Source of the DNA: Bacteroidota bacterium | GTDB taxonomy: Bacteria; Bacteroidota; Bacteroidia; Flavobacteriales; Crocinitomicaceae | DNA: 42,160 nt | NCBI GenBank assembly: GCA_029558435.1 | Contig: JAKQEZ010000709.1 | Span: 1-42,160, forward strand | Direction of reading: 5' to 3' | Part shown: positions 16,656 through 26,530 of the stretch, one piece after another | Position numbering within the stretch: position 1 is the first letter of the stretch | How the letters are laid out: each line of letters opens with the position of its first letter | The notes under the pieces: model-generated | The model's input: only the letters and a program-made list of their open reading frames with translations | What the model was told of the DNA's origin: nothing | Databases searched by the model: none | Program-made: the position numbers and the translations under genes

Positions 16656-17774
16656 ATGAGTGAAAAAAGAGATTATTACGAAGTATTAGGTGTTTCTAAA
16701 AATGCGGACGATGCAGAAATTAAAAAAGCATACCGCAAATTAGCCATTAAATACCATCCCGACAAAAATCCGGATGATAAAAATGCCGAAGAAAAATTTA
16801 AAGAAGCTGCCGAAGCCTATGAAGTGTTGAGCGACCAACAAAAACGTGCTCAATACGATCGTTTTGGTCACGCTGGTATGGGCGGAGCTGGAGGTTTCGG
16901 CGGAGGTGGCATGAATATGGACGACATTTTCTCTCACTTCGGTGATATTTTTGGTGGTCATTTTGGTGGCGGTAGTTTTGGTGGTGCACGAGGTGGTGGT
17001 TCTGTTAGAACAAAAGGAACCAATCTTCGTGTAAAAATCAAACTTACTTTGGAAGAAATTGCCAATGGTGCGCATAAAAAAATCAAAGTCAGCAAATTAG
17101 TTAATGCGGAAGGGGTAACCTATAAAACATGTTCAACTTGTAATGGTTCTGGAAGAATCACACGTGTGGCACAAACATTTTTAGGTGCTATGCAAACCCA
17201 ATCGGCTTGTACAACTTGTCAAGGAACTGGAAAAATCATAGATAAAAAACCAGCCGATGCCAATGCCGAAGGATTGAAACGCAAAGAAGATATTATAGAA
17301 TTGGATATCCCTGCTGGTGTTGAAGATGGAATGCAATTAAGCGTTACAGGAAAAGGAAATGCTGGTCCATTCAATGGAATTCCAGGAGACTTAATTGTAG
17401 TGATTGAAGAAATTCCACATGCAGAAATTCGTAGAGATGGCGAACACTTGCATTATGATGCTTATGTAAACTTTGTGGATGCTGTTTTGGGAGAATCAAT
17501 TGAAATTCCTACCATTTCTGGAAAAGTGAAAATTAAAGTAGATCCGGGTACACAAAGTGGTAAAACCTTGCGCCTAAAAGGAAAAGGATTGCCAGTTCTT
17601 CAGGGTTATGGTTCAGGTGATTTTTTCATCCATATCAATGTTTGGACACCTAAAAAAGTGAGCAAGGAAGAAAAAGAACTTTTAGAAAAACTAAGAAAAA
17701 GTGAAAATTTCATTCCCAATCCAGACGAAAACGAGAAAGGATTTTTTCAACGTGTGAAAGATATGTTTCAATAA
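16656..17774 (+). CDS. dnaJ: Chaperone DnaJ with a reduced zinc-finger domain
   Basis: A 372-residue co-chaperone. J domain 1-70 with HPD at 34-36; Gly/Phe-rich region about 72-117; then the cysteine region and the two C-terminal substrate-binding domains ([39 protein letters not shown]). The start at 16656 is used because it opens directly on the J domain. Only two CxxCxGxG motifs are present (Cys159/162 and Cys185/188), corresponding to motifs 2 and 3 of the usual four. Where motifs 1 and 4 should be, the sequence has no cysteine (SKLVNAEG and [10 protein letters not shown]). One zinc site should therefore remain. From memory, other Bacteroidota DnaJ proteins look similar, so this is probably a lineage trait rather than decay. 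Confidence 0.95.
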   Translation: MSEKRDYYEVLGVSKNADDAEIKKAYRKLAIKYHPDKNPDDKNAEEKFKEAAEAYEVLSDQQKRAQYDRFGHAGMGGAGGFGGGGMNMDDIFSHFGDIFGGHFGGGSFGGARGGGSVRTKGTNLRVKIKLTLEEIANGAHKKIKVSKLVNAEGVTYKTCSTCNGSGRITRVAQTFLGAMQTQSACTTCQGTGKIIDKKPADANAEGLKRKEDIIELDIPAGVEDGMQLSVTGKGNAGPFNGIPGDLIVVIEEIPHAEIRRDGEHLHYDAYVNFVDAVLGESIEIPTISGKVKIKVDPGTQSGKTLRLKGKGLPVLQGYGSGDFFIHINVWTPKKVSKEEKELLEKLRKSENFIPNPDENEKGFFQRVKDMFQ

Positions 17775-17826
17775 ACAAAATGTTAAGATGGAGTAAAAAG
17801 TAGGTTTATCCCATCGCATTTTGTTA
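17775..17826 (+). terminator. Imperfect hairpin after dnaJ, possible terminator
   Basis: ACAAAATG (17775-17782) pairs with CATTTTGT (17817-17824), and GATGG (17787-17791) with CCATC (17811-17815). The internal loop is uneven and the trailing T run is weak, so termination efficiency is doubtful. Confidence 0.35.
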
Positions 17827-17929
17827 ATTTTGAAAAAAAATTGTAATTGTAATTTATTCATTATCAATAAAAAGTGTTTTTTAACAAATTTTATGACTCA
17901 AATCATATTATTTATTGATTTTTGTTATT

Positions 17930-17937
17930 TATCTTTG
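17930..17937 (+). promoter_or_regulatory. Candidate -7 element of trhO
   Basis: TATCTTTG matches TAnnTTTG, 32 bases before the trhO ATG. The nearest upstream TTG (17915) is too close, so only the -7 box is supported. Confidence 0.3.
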
Positions 17938-17969
17938 TCTCACTTTTTATTTTAAATTTAGAACATAGC

Positions 17970-19040
17970 ATGCAACTGTGGAATATTTTAAGTAAAGAGG
18001 AATTGGAAAAAAAATGGCGTGAGAAAGGTTACGAATGGGTAACAATTTCTTTCTATCAATATGCCAAAATAGACAATCCTCAGGTTTTTAGAGATTACTT
18101 ATATAGTATCTGGCAAAAAATTGACGTACTCGGTCGAGTATATGTAGCAACAGAAGGAATAAACGCCCAAATTGCTGTTCCCCAACAAAATTTTGAACAA
18201 TTCAGAAAAGAACTTTATGAAATTTCTTTTTTAGATGGCGTGCGTTTAAACGTAGCTGTAGAAAATGGAGATACAGAATTTCCTTTTCTAAAATTGACCA
18301 TCAAAGTTAGAGACAAAATTTTGGCAGACGGTTTAAACGATGATACGTTTGATGTTACCAATAAAGGAAAGCATCTATCGGCAGAAGAGTTCAATGCAAT
18401 CACCAACGATCCCAACACCATTTTAATTGATTTTAGAAATCACTATGAGTCGGAAGTTGGTTTTTTCCAAAATGCCATTACTCCGGATGTTGATACATTC
18501 AGAGAATCATTACCTTATATTGAAGAAAAATACTTAAAAGGTCAAGAAGATAAAAACTTGGTGATGTATTGCACGGGTGGTATTCGTTGTGAAAAAGCTT
18601 CGGCTTGGTTTAAGCACAAAGGATTTGAAAATGTGTACATGTTAAACGGAGGTATCATTAAATACACCAACGATTGCAAAGAAGCAGGTTTACCCAATAA
18701 ATTTATTGGAAAAAACTTTGTATTTGACGAACGAAGAGCAGAACGCATTTCGGATGATGTCGTTGCACATTGTCATCAATGTGGTGAACCAGCAGACACA
18801 CACGTCAACTGTGCCAACGAAGCTTGCCATTTGTTATTCATTCAGTGTAGTTCATGCAACGAAAAAATGGAAGGTTGCTGTTGCGATGATTGCAAAGAGA
18901 TAATTAAACTTCCTGCAGATGTGCAACGCAATATGCGTAAAGGATTGGTTTATAGCAATAAAATATTCAAAAAAGGTCGTTCTAAAAAGTTGAAGTTCAA
19001 GCTCAATAACGACAAACCTATTGAATTGAAAAAATTATAG
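17970..19040 (+). CDS. trhO: Oxygen-dependent tRNA uridine(34) hydroxylase TrhO (rhodanese family, YceA-like)
   Basis: A 356-residue protein. The ATG at 17970 is chosen over one at 17922 because MQLWNILSKEELEK aligns with the family start. The N-terminal acylphosphatase-like domain has RVYVATEGINAQIAVP; the rhodanese domain has the active-site loop CTGGIRCEKAS (Cys201 to Cys207). The C-terminal part carries a Cys/His-rich cluster (HCHQCGEPADTHVNC, CSSCNEKMEGCCCDDC), typical of the longer members and probably metal-binding. TrhO makes 5-hydroxyuridine at the wobble position of tRNA using oxygen. The gene stands alone, with an unusual palindrome just downstream. Confidence 0.92.
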   Translation: MQLWNILSKEELEKKWREKGYEWVTISFYQYAKIDNPQVFRDYLYSIWQKIDVLGRVYVATEGINAQIAVPQQNFEQFRKELYEISFLDGVRLNVAVENGDTEFPFLKLTIKVRDKILADGLNDDTFDVTNKGKHLSAEEFNAITNDPNTILIDFRNHYESEVGFFQNAITPDVDTFRESLPYIEEKYLKGQEDKNLVMYCTGGIRCEKASAWFKHKGFENVYMLNGGIIKYTNDCKEAGLPNKFIGKNFVFDERRAERISDDVVAHCHQCGEPADTHVNCANEACHLLFIQCSSCNEKMEGCCCDDCKEIIKLPADVQRNMRKGLVYSNKIFKKGRSKKLKFKLNNDKPIELKKL

Positions 19041-19078
19041 AAAACCATACAGCCTCGATGATTCGGGACTTTTTTATT

Positions 19079-19112
19079 TATCGTCATATCGTAATATTGC
19101 GATATGACGATA
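19079..19112. repeat. 34-bp near-perfect palindrome
   Basis: TATCGTCATATCG (19079-19091) is the exact reverse complement of CGATATGACGATA (19100-19112); the centre TAATATTG differs from a full palindrome by one base pair, which would be a U-G wobble in RNA. It lies 39 bases after trhO and 50 bases before the next ATG. It has no strong T run on either side, so it is not a convincing terminator. It may be a REP-like element, an operator, or a remnant of a mobile element. Confidence 0.7.
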
Positions 19113-19161
19113 TCAATCATTTTCTTACATTTTTATTATCTTTAGACGCTAAAAATTCAGA

Positions 19162-19905
19162 ATGAAAGACACTCCTCTACACGAAGAATTTAGTTTTTTA
19201 AAAGGTCCACGCACACGTTGGCGCGAGTTTGTATATACTCTTGGCGTTGTTGCGCAATTCATCAAAGGTTTTAGAAAAATGCACTTTTTAGGCCCAACCA
19301 TCACCGTATTTGGGTCGGCACGATTCAATGAAAATGAAAGTCACTATAAAAATGCACGTGAACTTTCTGCAATGTTAGCCAAAGAAGGCTTTGCAATTAT
19401 GACAGGTGGTGGTCCAGGCATCATGGAAGCGGCCAACAGAGGAGCTAAAGATGTAGGTGGAATTTCCGTTGGTTGCAACATCGTTTTGCCGCACGAACAA
19501 AAAGAAAATCCTTATTTGGATAAATTCATAACCATCGATTATTTTTTTGTGCGCAAAGAATTGTTGCGCAAATATTCGTTTGCATTTATCATTTTTCCTG
19601 GTGGATTTGGAACATTGGATGAAACGTTTGAAACTATTACCCTAATTCAAACTGGTAAAATGGAAAAACTACCTTTGGTAATAATGGATAAAACATTTCA
19701 TCAAAACTTGCAAGAGCACATTGATTTGATGGTAAAAGAAGGTACAATTAGTCCGCAGGATGAAGATTTGTTTTTGTTTACCGACGATGTGCAAGAGGCG
19801 TTTGATTATATCATTAACTATGTTAAAAATCACAAAGGAGGTAAACTTTGCATCCCTAAACCAAGCAAATTATTAGGAGAGGAATCTTTACGCAATCCTT
19901 GTTAA
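19162..19905 (+). CDS. LOG-family Rossmann-fold protein (TIGR00730-like)
   Basis: A 247-residue protein with the LOG-family signatures GGGPGIMEAANRGA (82-95) and PGGFGTLDE (146-154). Members hydrolyse nucleoside 5'-monophosphates at the N-glycosidic bond, in plants and some bacteria releasing cytokinins; older databases call them putative lysine decarboxylases without biochemical support. The role here is unknown. Its stop codon overlaps the convergent uvrB stop by 4 bases, leaving no room for a separate terminator. Confidence 0.9.
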   Translation: MKDTPLHEEFSFLKGPRTRWREFVYTLGVVAQFIKGFRKMHFLGPTITVFGSARFNENESHYKNARELSAMLAKEGFAIMTGGGPGIMEAANRGAKDVGGISVGCNIVLPHEQKENPYLDKFITIDYFFVRKELLRKYSFAFIIFPGGFGTLDETFETITLIQTGKMEKLPLVIMDKTFHQNLQEHIDLMVKEGTISPQDEDLFLFTDDVQEAFDYIINYVKNHKGGKLCIPKPSKLLGEESLRNPC

Positions 19906-21890
19906 ATCGAAGCTTGCAATTCAAATAAAATATCGCGTAAACGAGCTGCTTCAATAAAATCCAATTCTTTGGCTGCTTTTTCCATTGCTTTTTTGGTGGC
20001 TGCAATTTGTTTTTTCAACTCTTCTTTATTGGAATATTCAACTGGCTTTTCGGCGACCATTGGCAGTTCATCTCCCACTTCATTTTTGGCTTTAGAACCG
20101 ATAACAATCATTTTTTCTTTGGATTTCACAAGTGGCTGAGGCGATTTTCCGTGTTTTTCATTGTAGTCCATCTGAATTCGTCGTCTTCTTGCAGTTTCAT
20201 CAATGGTTTTTTGCATGGAATCGGTCATTTTATCGGCATACATGATGACGTAGCCGTTCACATTGCGTGCAGCTCTACCAACGGTTTGCACCAACGAACG
20301 AACATTTCTCAAAAAACCTTCTTTGTCAGCATCTAAAATAACCACCAAACTCACTTCGGGTAAGTCCAATCCCTCTCGCAATAAATTAACACCTATCAAC
20401 ACATCAAAAACACCATTGCGCAATTGGTGCAGAATTTCAATGCGTTCCAAAGTATCTACATCTGAATGAATGTAGCGACAACGAATGGAAAGCTTATCAA
20501 AATATTTTTGCAATTCCTCTGCCATACGTTTGGTCAACGTTGTTATCAAAACACGTTCATCCAGTTCAACTCTTTTTTGAATTTCTTCAATTAAATCATC
20601 AATTTGATTGGCAGTTGGGCGCACTTCAATGATTGGATCTAATAATCCGGTTGGACGTATGACTTGCTCCACCACAATTCCCTCCGATTTTTCCAATTCA
20701 TATTCAGCTGGAGTAGCAGAAATGTACACCACTTGATTTTGCATCCCCTCAAATTCTTCAAATTTCAAAGGTCGATTATCAATAGCAGCTTGCAAACGAA
20801 AACCATATTCTACTAAACTAGTTTTACGAGAACGGTCGCCACCATACATACCTTTCACCTGCGGAATGGTAACGTGACTTTCATCAATGACCATCAAATA
20901 ATCGTCAGGGAAATAATCCAACAAACAGAAAGGGCGCTCACCCGGTTGTCGTCTGTCAAAATAGCGTGAGTAATTCTCAATTCCCGAACAATAGCCCAAC
21001 TCACGAATCATCTCCATGTCATACGAAACACGTTCTTCTAATCGTTTTGCTTCATCCAATTTTCCAGCTTTTTTAAACGCTGCCACTTGCACCACCATGT
21101 CCTCACCTATTTGATCGAGTGCTTGTTTGGTGTTTTCTGGACTCGACACAAAAATATTGGCTGGATAAATAGCAATGGTTTGAAATGTATCTAATTTTGA
21201 ATTGTTTTCAGGGTCAATGGATGAAATTGACTCCACTTCATCGCCCCAAAATTCAATGCGAATGGCATAATCGGCATAGGCTAAATAAATATCCACCGTA
21301 TCACCTTTTACCCGAAAAGTTCCACGTTTAAATTCCTCATGCGCACGAGAATAGAGGTTTTCAACTAACTTGTATAAAAACTTATTGCGTGCAACGGTTT
21401 CTCCAACTTGCAGGTGAATGATGCTTTTTTCAAACTCACGCGGATTTCCAATACCATAAATGCACGAAACAGAGGATACGACAATCACATCTTGTCGACC
21501 AGAAAGCAATGCCGAAGTAGCAGCCAATCGCAATTTTTCAATTTCGTCATTGATTTGCAAATCTTTTTCGATGTAGGTATCCGTTACCGGCAAATACGCC
21601 TCTGGTTGATAATAATCGTAATACGATACAAAATATTCCACCGCATTGTTGGGAAAAAATTGTTTAAACTCGCCATACAATTGTGCTGCCAAGGTTTTAT
21701 TGTGCGATAAAATCAGTGTTGGTTTATTTATTTTTTCAATGACATTGGCCACCGTAAACGTTTTTCCACTCCCAGTTACACCTAACAAGGTTTGAAAATC
21801 TCTTCCCGAATCAAGTCCAGCAACAATTTCAGCAATTGCTTCGGGTTGATCGCCTGTTGGTTGGTATTCTGATATGAGTTGAAAATCCAT
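19902..21890 (-). CDS. uvrB: Excinuclease ABC subunit UvrB
   Basis: A 662-residue DNA repair helicase-like protein. Walker A GVTGSGKTF lies near residue 40, the DNA-clamping beta-hairpin VSYYDYYQPEAYLP near 88, and DESHVTIPQ marks the Walker B region. Further helicase motifs are YISATPAEYELEKS, RCRYIHSDVDTLER, GVNLLREGLDLPEVSLV and TVGRAARN. The C-terminal UVR domain (ELKKQIAATKKAMEKAA, about 625-660) for UvrC contact is intact. It acts with UvrA in nucleotide excision repair. The gene is monocistronic. Confidence 0.97.
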   Translation of the reverse strand: MDFQLISEYQPTGDQPEAIAEIVAGLDSGRDFQTLLGVTGSGKTFTVANVIEKINKPTLILSHNKTLAAQLYGEFKQFFPNNAVEYFVSYYDYYQPEAYLPVTDTYIEKDLQINDEIEKLRLAATSALLSGRQDVIVVSSVSCIYGIGNPREFEKSIIHLQVGETVARNKFLYKLVENLYSRAHEEFKRGTFRVKGDTVDIYLAYADYAIRIEFWGDEVESISSIDPENNSKLDTFQTIAIYPANIFVSSPENTKQALDQIGEDMVVQVAAFKKAGKLDEAKRLEERVSYDMEMIRELGYCSGIENYSRYFDRRQPGERPFCLLDYFPDDYLMVIDESHVTIPQVKGMYGGDRSRKTSLVEYGFRLQAAIDNRPLKFEEFEGMQNQVVYISATPAEYELEKSEGIVVEQVIRPTGLLDPIIEVRPTANQIDDLIEEIQKRVELDERVLITTLTKRMAEELQKYFDKLSIRCRYIHSDVDTLERIEILHQLRNGVFDVLIGVNLLREGLDLPEVSLVVILDADKEGFLRNVRSLVQTVGRAARNVNGYVIMYADKMTDSMQKTIDETARRRRIQMDYNEKHGKSPQPLVKSKEKMIVIGSKAKNEVGDELPMVAEKPVEYSNKEELKKQIAATKKAMEKAAKELDFIEAARLRDILFELQASI

Positions 21891-22075
21891 AGTGTAAAAT
21901 TAATAAAATGGGACTAATAATAATTTACATCTCATAAATCATTTTTACTGTTTTATGTGTAAAATCATAATAAACGTTAAACATTGTTATATCCTATTGA
22001 TTTTCACAATATTAAAGTACAAAAAAAGTAAATAATAAATCTGCTAAAAAAAAGGGTTTTTCCTTTTACAATGCT

Positions 22076-22083
22076 TATTTTTG
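22076..22083 (+). promoter_or_regulatory. Candidate -7 element of the ccsBA-rimK operon
   Basis: TATTTTTG matches TAnnTTTG, 19 bases before the ATG. A -33 TTG at the expected distance is not seen. Such T-rich matches are frequent by chance here. Confidence 0.3.
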
Positions 22084-22102
22084 TGGGCAAATAATAAAAA
22101 GT

Positions 22103-25100
22103 ATGGACAAGTTGCTAAGAGGATTTTTTTCCATGAAAATGATGACAATCGGTTTACTCGTATTTTTATTTGGTATTGCCGTAGCCACATTTTTAGAGTC
22201 AATCTATGATATACAAACTGCACGTTTGGTAATTTATAATGCTTTGTGGTTTGAGTTATTATTGGTTTATTTAACCATCAATCTCATTATCAACACATTT
22301 AGATATGACATGTGGAAAAAAGAAAAAATTGCCATGTTGTTGTTCCATATTTCGTTTGTAATCATCATGATTGGTGCTGGAATTACACGATACATTAGTT
22401 TTGATGGAATTATGAAATTACCAGAACCCGATCCGCAAACGGGGATGCTAAAACCTGTTGATTACATCTATTCGGCAGATCCACGTATTAAAGTTGTGAT
22501 TGGCAGTAAGTATGTTGAAAAAACAATGTACATGTCCGAACAAGTTAAATCGCGTTTCAATGTAGACTTCAAATTTCCAGAGAAAAACACAACCATTAAT
22601 GTGGAATTGGTAAAATTTGAATCCAACCGCATCGACAGTTTGGTGGTAAACGATAGCATCAAAGATTACGTGTTAAACATTGTTACGAGTGGTAATCAAT
22701 CCAATTATTTGAAAGAAGGAAATTTTATTATGGCTGGAAATGTGCCTATTTCTTTAGAAAAAAAGGATGCTTTGCCTGGTGGAATTGAATTGTTTAATCA
22801 AAATGGACGCATTTATGTAAAATCTGGCATCCCATTAAAAGCCTTACCCATGGCGATGATGCAACAAGTAAGACAAACAGGGCAAGATGTTCCAGATTCA
22901 ATGTACACCCACATTCCTGCTGATACATTGGTACCTTTTAACATGACAACGTTGTATTATGCTGCCGATCAAATGTTTGTGTTTAAAGAAATGGTGCAAC
23001 ACGCAAAAGTAATGCGCATGCCTGCAAGTAAAAAGAAAACAGGTAGCGACTACATTACGTTGAAGTTTACAGATGGAAAAACTACAAAATTGGTGACTGT
23101 TGAAGGTGGTATGGGACAAATTACTGCTGGAGAGCGCTTTTCTTTTGGCGATTTGTTGTGCAATGTGCAATACGGCTCTGTTCCAATTCAACTGCCATTT
23201 GCTGTGGCTTGTAATGATTTTACATTGCACCGTTACCCAGGCTCAGACTCACCTTCTTCGTATGAAAGTATCGTGTCTGTGATGGATAAAAACAACAAAG
23301 TACTTAGAAAACAAAAAATATTCATGAACAACATTATGGATTACGACGGATACCGCTTCTTCCAATCTTCGTATTATCCCGATGAAACAGGAACTGTATT
23401 GAGTGTTAACCACGATTGGTGGGGAACAACCATAACTTATTTAGGTTATTTCATTATGTCACTTGGGTTTGTAATGTCAATTTTTGCAAAAGGTGGACGT
23501 TTCCAAGAATTGAATGGGAAAATTAATAAAATTGCAACCAAACGTGCAAAAGCTGGATTATCGGCCTTGCTTATCTTGTTGAGCACCGTTTCATACGCGC
23601 AAACAGATAGTGTACAAGCAATTGCAGAAGAAAATCATTCTCACGGAGTAGAAGCCATTGCAGAAGAACACGATCATCAGCACGATCATCAACACGATCA
23701 TCAACACGATTCTACGCACAATCATGCAGCTGAACAAACAAGTGAAGTGCCAGCACCTGATAAAAACGCGGTTGCAACCTACATCAATAAAGAACATGCT
23801 GATAAATTAGCTTATTTGATGGTGCAGGATTACGACGGGCGCATTGTTCCGTTCCACACACTTTGCAACAAATTATTGCGCAAAATTAATCGCCATGAAA
23901 CTTACCAAGATGGCGACAATTCCTATAATGCAGTTCAAACCATTTTGAGCATGCACATGACACCAGATGCTTGGTTGTATAAACCAATTATTTATGTTCC
24001 AAGAGTGTTGAGAGAAACATTGGGAATAAAAGGTTCTAGCGCTACTTTTATGGAACTCTTGAACGAACAAGAAGATGCATTTAAACTAGCTGATGAATAC
24101 GAGCAAGCACACCGTAAATTAGAAAAAGAAAGAAGTGAGTTTGATAAGCAACTCATTAAATTAGTAGAAAAATTCCAAGTTTTTTCTGAAATTCAAATGT
24201 GGCAATACATGAAAATTGTACCTGTCCGAAATGATGCAAAAAACACGTGGTTCTTGCCTTTTTCACAAGAAGTTTCTAAAAACGAGAAAGAATTATTCAA
24301 CTTAACAATGAAATATTTCCAAGCGGTTAGTAAGGGAATTGCAACGAATAATTTTACAGATGCTGACACGCAATTAGATGCTTTAATAAAAGTACAACGC
24401 GAAGTGGCTGGAAATGTGGCACCATCTGAATCTAAAATCAATGTAGAGGTTGCCTACAACAAAATGAATTTCTTCGATAACTCAAAAAACCTATACATCT
24501 TGGCTGGTTTGGTGTTGTTGGTAATTTTCTTTGTTCAATTGTTTTCTAAAAAAGGCAACAAAGATTCTAAAGCTACCAAAATCATTAAAATCATAAGTAT
24601 AGCTGTTATTTTAATTACTTTCATCTATCAAGGTGTTGGTTTGGGTATGCATTGGTATATTTCTGGACACGCACCATGGAGTGATGGATATGGAGCAATT
24701 GTGTTCATCTCATGGGTATCCATTTTAGCTGGATTTATCTTTGCTAAGAAAAGTGGTGTTATTTTGCCAGCAACGTGTTTACTAGCATTTTTCATGTTGT
24801 TTGTGGCTGGAATGAACATTCTTGACCCTGAAATTACACCGTTAATTCCTGTGTTAAAATCGTATTGGTTAATGATTCACGTTGCCATCATTACAGGAAG
24901 TTATGCTTTCTTAGGTTTGGGTGCAATTTTGGCTATCATCAATTTGTTTCTTTACATATTTAGAAACAAAGAAAATGGAAAAGTGTTAACGTGGAATATC
25001 AACGAGCTAACCTATGTATCAGAAATGTCGCAAACAGTTGGAATTATTATGCTGACTATTGGAACATTCTTAGGAGGTGTTTGGGCAAACGAATCATGGG

Positions 25101-25630
25101 GTAGATATTGGGCTTGGGACCCGAAAGAAACATGGGCGTTGGTATCCATTTTAATTTATGCTATCACTTTGCACTTGCGCTTTATTCCAGCAATGAAGAG
25201 TAAATTTATCTTCAATGTATTCAGTTTGTGGTCCTACGCAGCAATTTTATTTACTTTCTTTGGTGTTAACTTCTACTTGGTAGGATTGCACTCGTATGCA
25301 CAAGGTGATGGCTTGGGAACTTTCCCATTTGAAATTATTTTAGCAACCGTGCTTTTCTATGCATTTACAGAATTTGCATCGTTGAAAAACAGACGTTATT
25401 CTAAACAAGCTTCAGAAATTAATTTGAACTATTTTGTGAAGAAAACAGTCGTTACAATTGCCGTTTTCGTTTTGTGTTACTTAGCGTTTATTATTTTCAA
25501 AGTAATTACTATAAACGAAGCTTTGGAAGTATCTTGGCAAACAGCAGCAGTAGTCATTGTTACAAACGCATTGATGTATGCTTATCAAATAGCAGTTCCT
25601 AACAAACCTGTTAAATTGATTGAAGATTAA
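22103..25630 (+). CDS. ccsBA: Fused cytochrome c biogenesis protein (ResB-CcsA, system II)
   Basis: A 1175-residue membrane protein. The N-terminal ResB/CcsB part has three helices (about 15-35, 45-65 and 75-95), a large periplasmic domain (about 105-430) and another helix (about 438-460). The middle part begins with a hydrophobic segment ending STVSYAQ, a His-rich stretch (about 510-545) and a conserved extracytoplasmic region starting HADKLAYLMVQDYDGRIVPF. The C-terminal CcsA part (about 795-1165) has many helices and the heme-binding tryptophan motif WGRYWAWDPKETWAL (near 1000). The fused protein transports heme and ligates it to apocytochrome c. rimK starts 18 bases later. The fusion is known in Bacteroidota; the His-rich tandem repeat is the distinctive element. 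Confidence 0.93.
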   Translation: MDKLLRGFFSMKMMTIGLLVFLFGIAVATFLESIYDIQTARLVIYNALWFELLLVYLTINLIINTFRYDMWKKEKIAMLLFHISFVIIMIGAGITRYISFDGIMKLPEPDPQTGMLKPVDYIYSADPRIKVVIGSKYVEKTMYMSEQVKSRFNVDFKFPEKNTTINVELVKFESNRIDSLVVNDSIKDYVLNIVTSGNQSNYLKEGNFIMAGNVPISLEKKDALPGGIELFNQNGRIYVKSGIPLKALPMAMMQQVRQTGQDVPDSMYTHIPADTLVPFNMTTLYYAADQMFVFKEMVQHAKVMRMPASKKKTGSDYITLKFTDGKTTKLVTVEGGMGQITAGERFSFGDLLCNVQYGSVPIQLPFAVACNDFTLHRYPGSDSPSSYESIVSVMDKNNKVLRKQKIFMNNIMDYDGYRFFQSSYYPDETGTVLSVNHDWWGTTITYLGYFIMSLGFVMSIFAKGGRFQELNGKINKIATKRAKAGLSALLILLSTVSYAQTDSVQAIAEENHSHGVEAIAEEHDHQHDHQHDHQHDSTHNHAAEQTSEVPAPDKNAVATYINKEHADKLAYLMVQDYDGRIVPFHTLCNKLLRKINRHETYQDGDNSYNAVQTILSMHMTPDAWLYKPIIYVPRVLRETLGIKGSSATFMELLNEQEDAFKLADEYEQAHRKLEKERSEFDKQLIKLVEKFQVFSEIQMWQYMKIVPVRNDAKNTWFLPFSQEVSKNEKELFNLTMKYFQAVSKGIATNNFTDADTQLDALIKVQREVAGNVAPSESKINVEVAYNKMNFFDNSKNLYILAGLVLLVIFFVQLFSKKGNKDSKATKIIKIISIAVILITFIYQGVGLGMHWYISGHAPWSDGYGAIVFISWVSILAGFIFAKKSGVILPATCLLAFFMLFVAGMNILDPEITPLIPVLKSYWLMIHVAIITGSYAFLGLGAILAIINLFLYIFRNKENGKVLTWNINELTYVSEMSQTVGIIMLTIGTFLGGVWANESWGRYWAWDPKETWALVSILIYAITLHLRFIPAMKSKFIFNVFSLWSYAAILFTFFGVNFYLVGLHSYAQGDGLGTFPFEIILATVLFYAFTEFASLKNRRYSKQASEINLNYFVKKTVVTIAVFVLCYLAFIIFKVITINEALEVSWQTAAVVIVTNALMYAYQIAVPNKPVKLIED
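23669..23710 (+). repeat. 12-bp tandem repeat encoding a His-rich stretch in ccsBA
   Basis: CACGATCATCAR occurs three times in a row (23669, 23681, 23693) and then half a copy, encoding (H-D-H-Q)n. Being a multiple of three it can expand or contract without frameshift. Confidence 0.85.
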
Positions 25631-25648
25631 TTTTTTTAGATTCTCACT

Positions 25649-26530
25649 ATGAAAATTGCAATTTTATCTAGAAATGCAAATCTATATTCAACTAAAAGAT
25701 TGGTTGAAGCAGCTGAATTACGTGGACATGAAGCACATGTAATCGACCATTTACGTTGCAATATAGAAATTGAACAAACAGGTCCTAAAATTTATTACGG
25801 CGGTAAATATTTAACTGATTTTGATGCTGTAATTCCTAGAATTGGTGCTTCTGTAACATTTTACGGAACGGCTGTTGTTCGTCAATTTGAAATGATGAAT
25901 GTTTTTTCTGTTTCTAGTTCTAGAGGAATTGTTAACTCTCGTGATAAATTGCGTTGTTTACAGGTTCTTTCTCGTGAAGGATTGGGATTACCCAAAACAG
26001 TTTTTACCAACTATTCTAAAGATGTGCACCACGTAGTTCAATCGGCTGGTGGAGCACCACTTGTGTTGAAATTATTGGAAGGAACACAAGGTTTGGGTGT
26101 TGTATTGGCAGAAAACAAAAATGCTGCTCAATCGGTACTAGAAGCCTTTAACGGTTTGAAAGCCCGCGTGATTGCTCAAGAATTTATCCCCGAAGCAAAA
26201 GGAGCTGACATCCGTGCGTTTGTGGTGGATGGTCAAATTGTTGGAGCAATGAAACGTCAAGGAAAAGAAGGTGAATTTCGTTCCAACTTGCACCGAGGAG
26301 GAAGTTCGGTTGTTATGGAATTAACGCCAGAAGAGCAAGCAACTGCTATTTTAGCATCTAAAAGTGTTGGACTTGCCGTTGCAGGTGTGGATATGTTGCA
26401 ATCTAAAAGAGGACCATTGGTTTTAGAAGTCAATTCATCACCTGGGTTGCAAGGAATTGAAACCACAACAAAGGTGGATGTAGCTGGAAAAATTATCGAA
26501 TACATTGAGCGCAATGTCGTTACACGATAA
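25649..26530 (+). CDS. rimK: Ribosomal protein S6--L-glutamate ligase RimK
   Basis: A 293-residue ATP-grasp ligase, close in length and sequence to E. coli Rim[94 protein letters not shown] and [17 protein letters not shown]. RimK adds glutamates to the C-terminus of S6. Homologues can act on other substrates (such as coenzyme F420 or amino-group carrier proteins), but the full-length match favours RimK. The next gene overlaps its end by 17 bases. Confidence 0.92.
   Translation: MKIAILSRNANLYSTKRLVEAAELRGHEAHVIDHLRCNIEIEQTGPKIYYGGKYLTDFDAVIPRIGASVTFYGTAVVRQFEMMNVFSVSSSRGIVNSRDKLRCLQVLSREGLGLPKTVFTNYSKDVHHVVQSAGGAPLVLKLLEGTQGLGVVLAENKNAAQSVLEAFNGLKARVIAQEFIPEAKGADIRAFVVDGQIVGAMKRQGKEGEFRSNLHRGGSSVVMELTPEEQATAILASKSVGLAVAGVDMLQSKRGPLVLEVNSSPGLQGIETTTKVDVAGKIIEYIERNVVTR

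Noticed and set aside
16740..17075. Antisense open frames over the Gly-rich part of dnaJ
   Set aside because: They mirror the Gly/Phe-rich codons of dnaJ and encode nothing recognisable.
19041..19078. Short hairpin with T run before the 34-bp palindrome
   Set aside because: The stem is only about five pairs including a wobble, too weak to call a terminator for trhO.
23591..23797. Minus-strand open frame with repeated MIVLMIVLMIV
   Set aside because: It is the antisense of the His-rich tandem repeat in ccsBA; the hydrophobic repeat is a by-product of that DNA.
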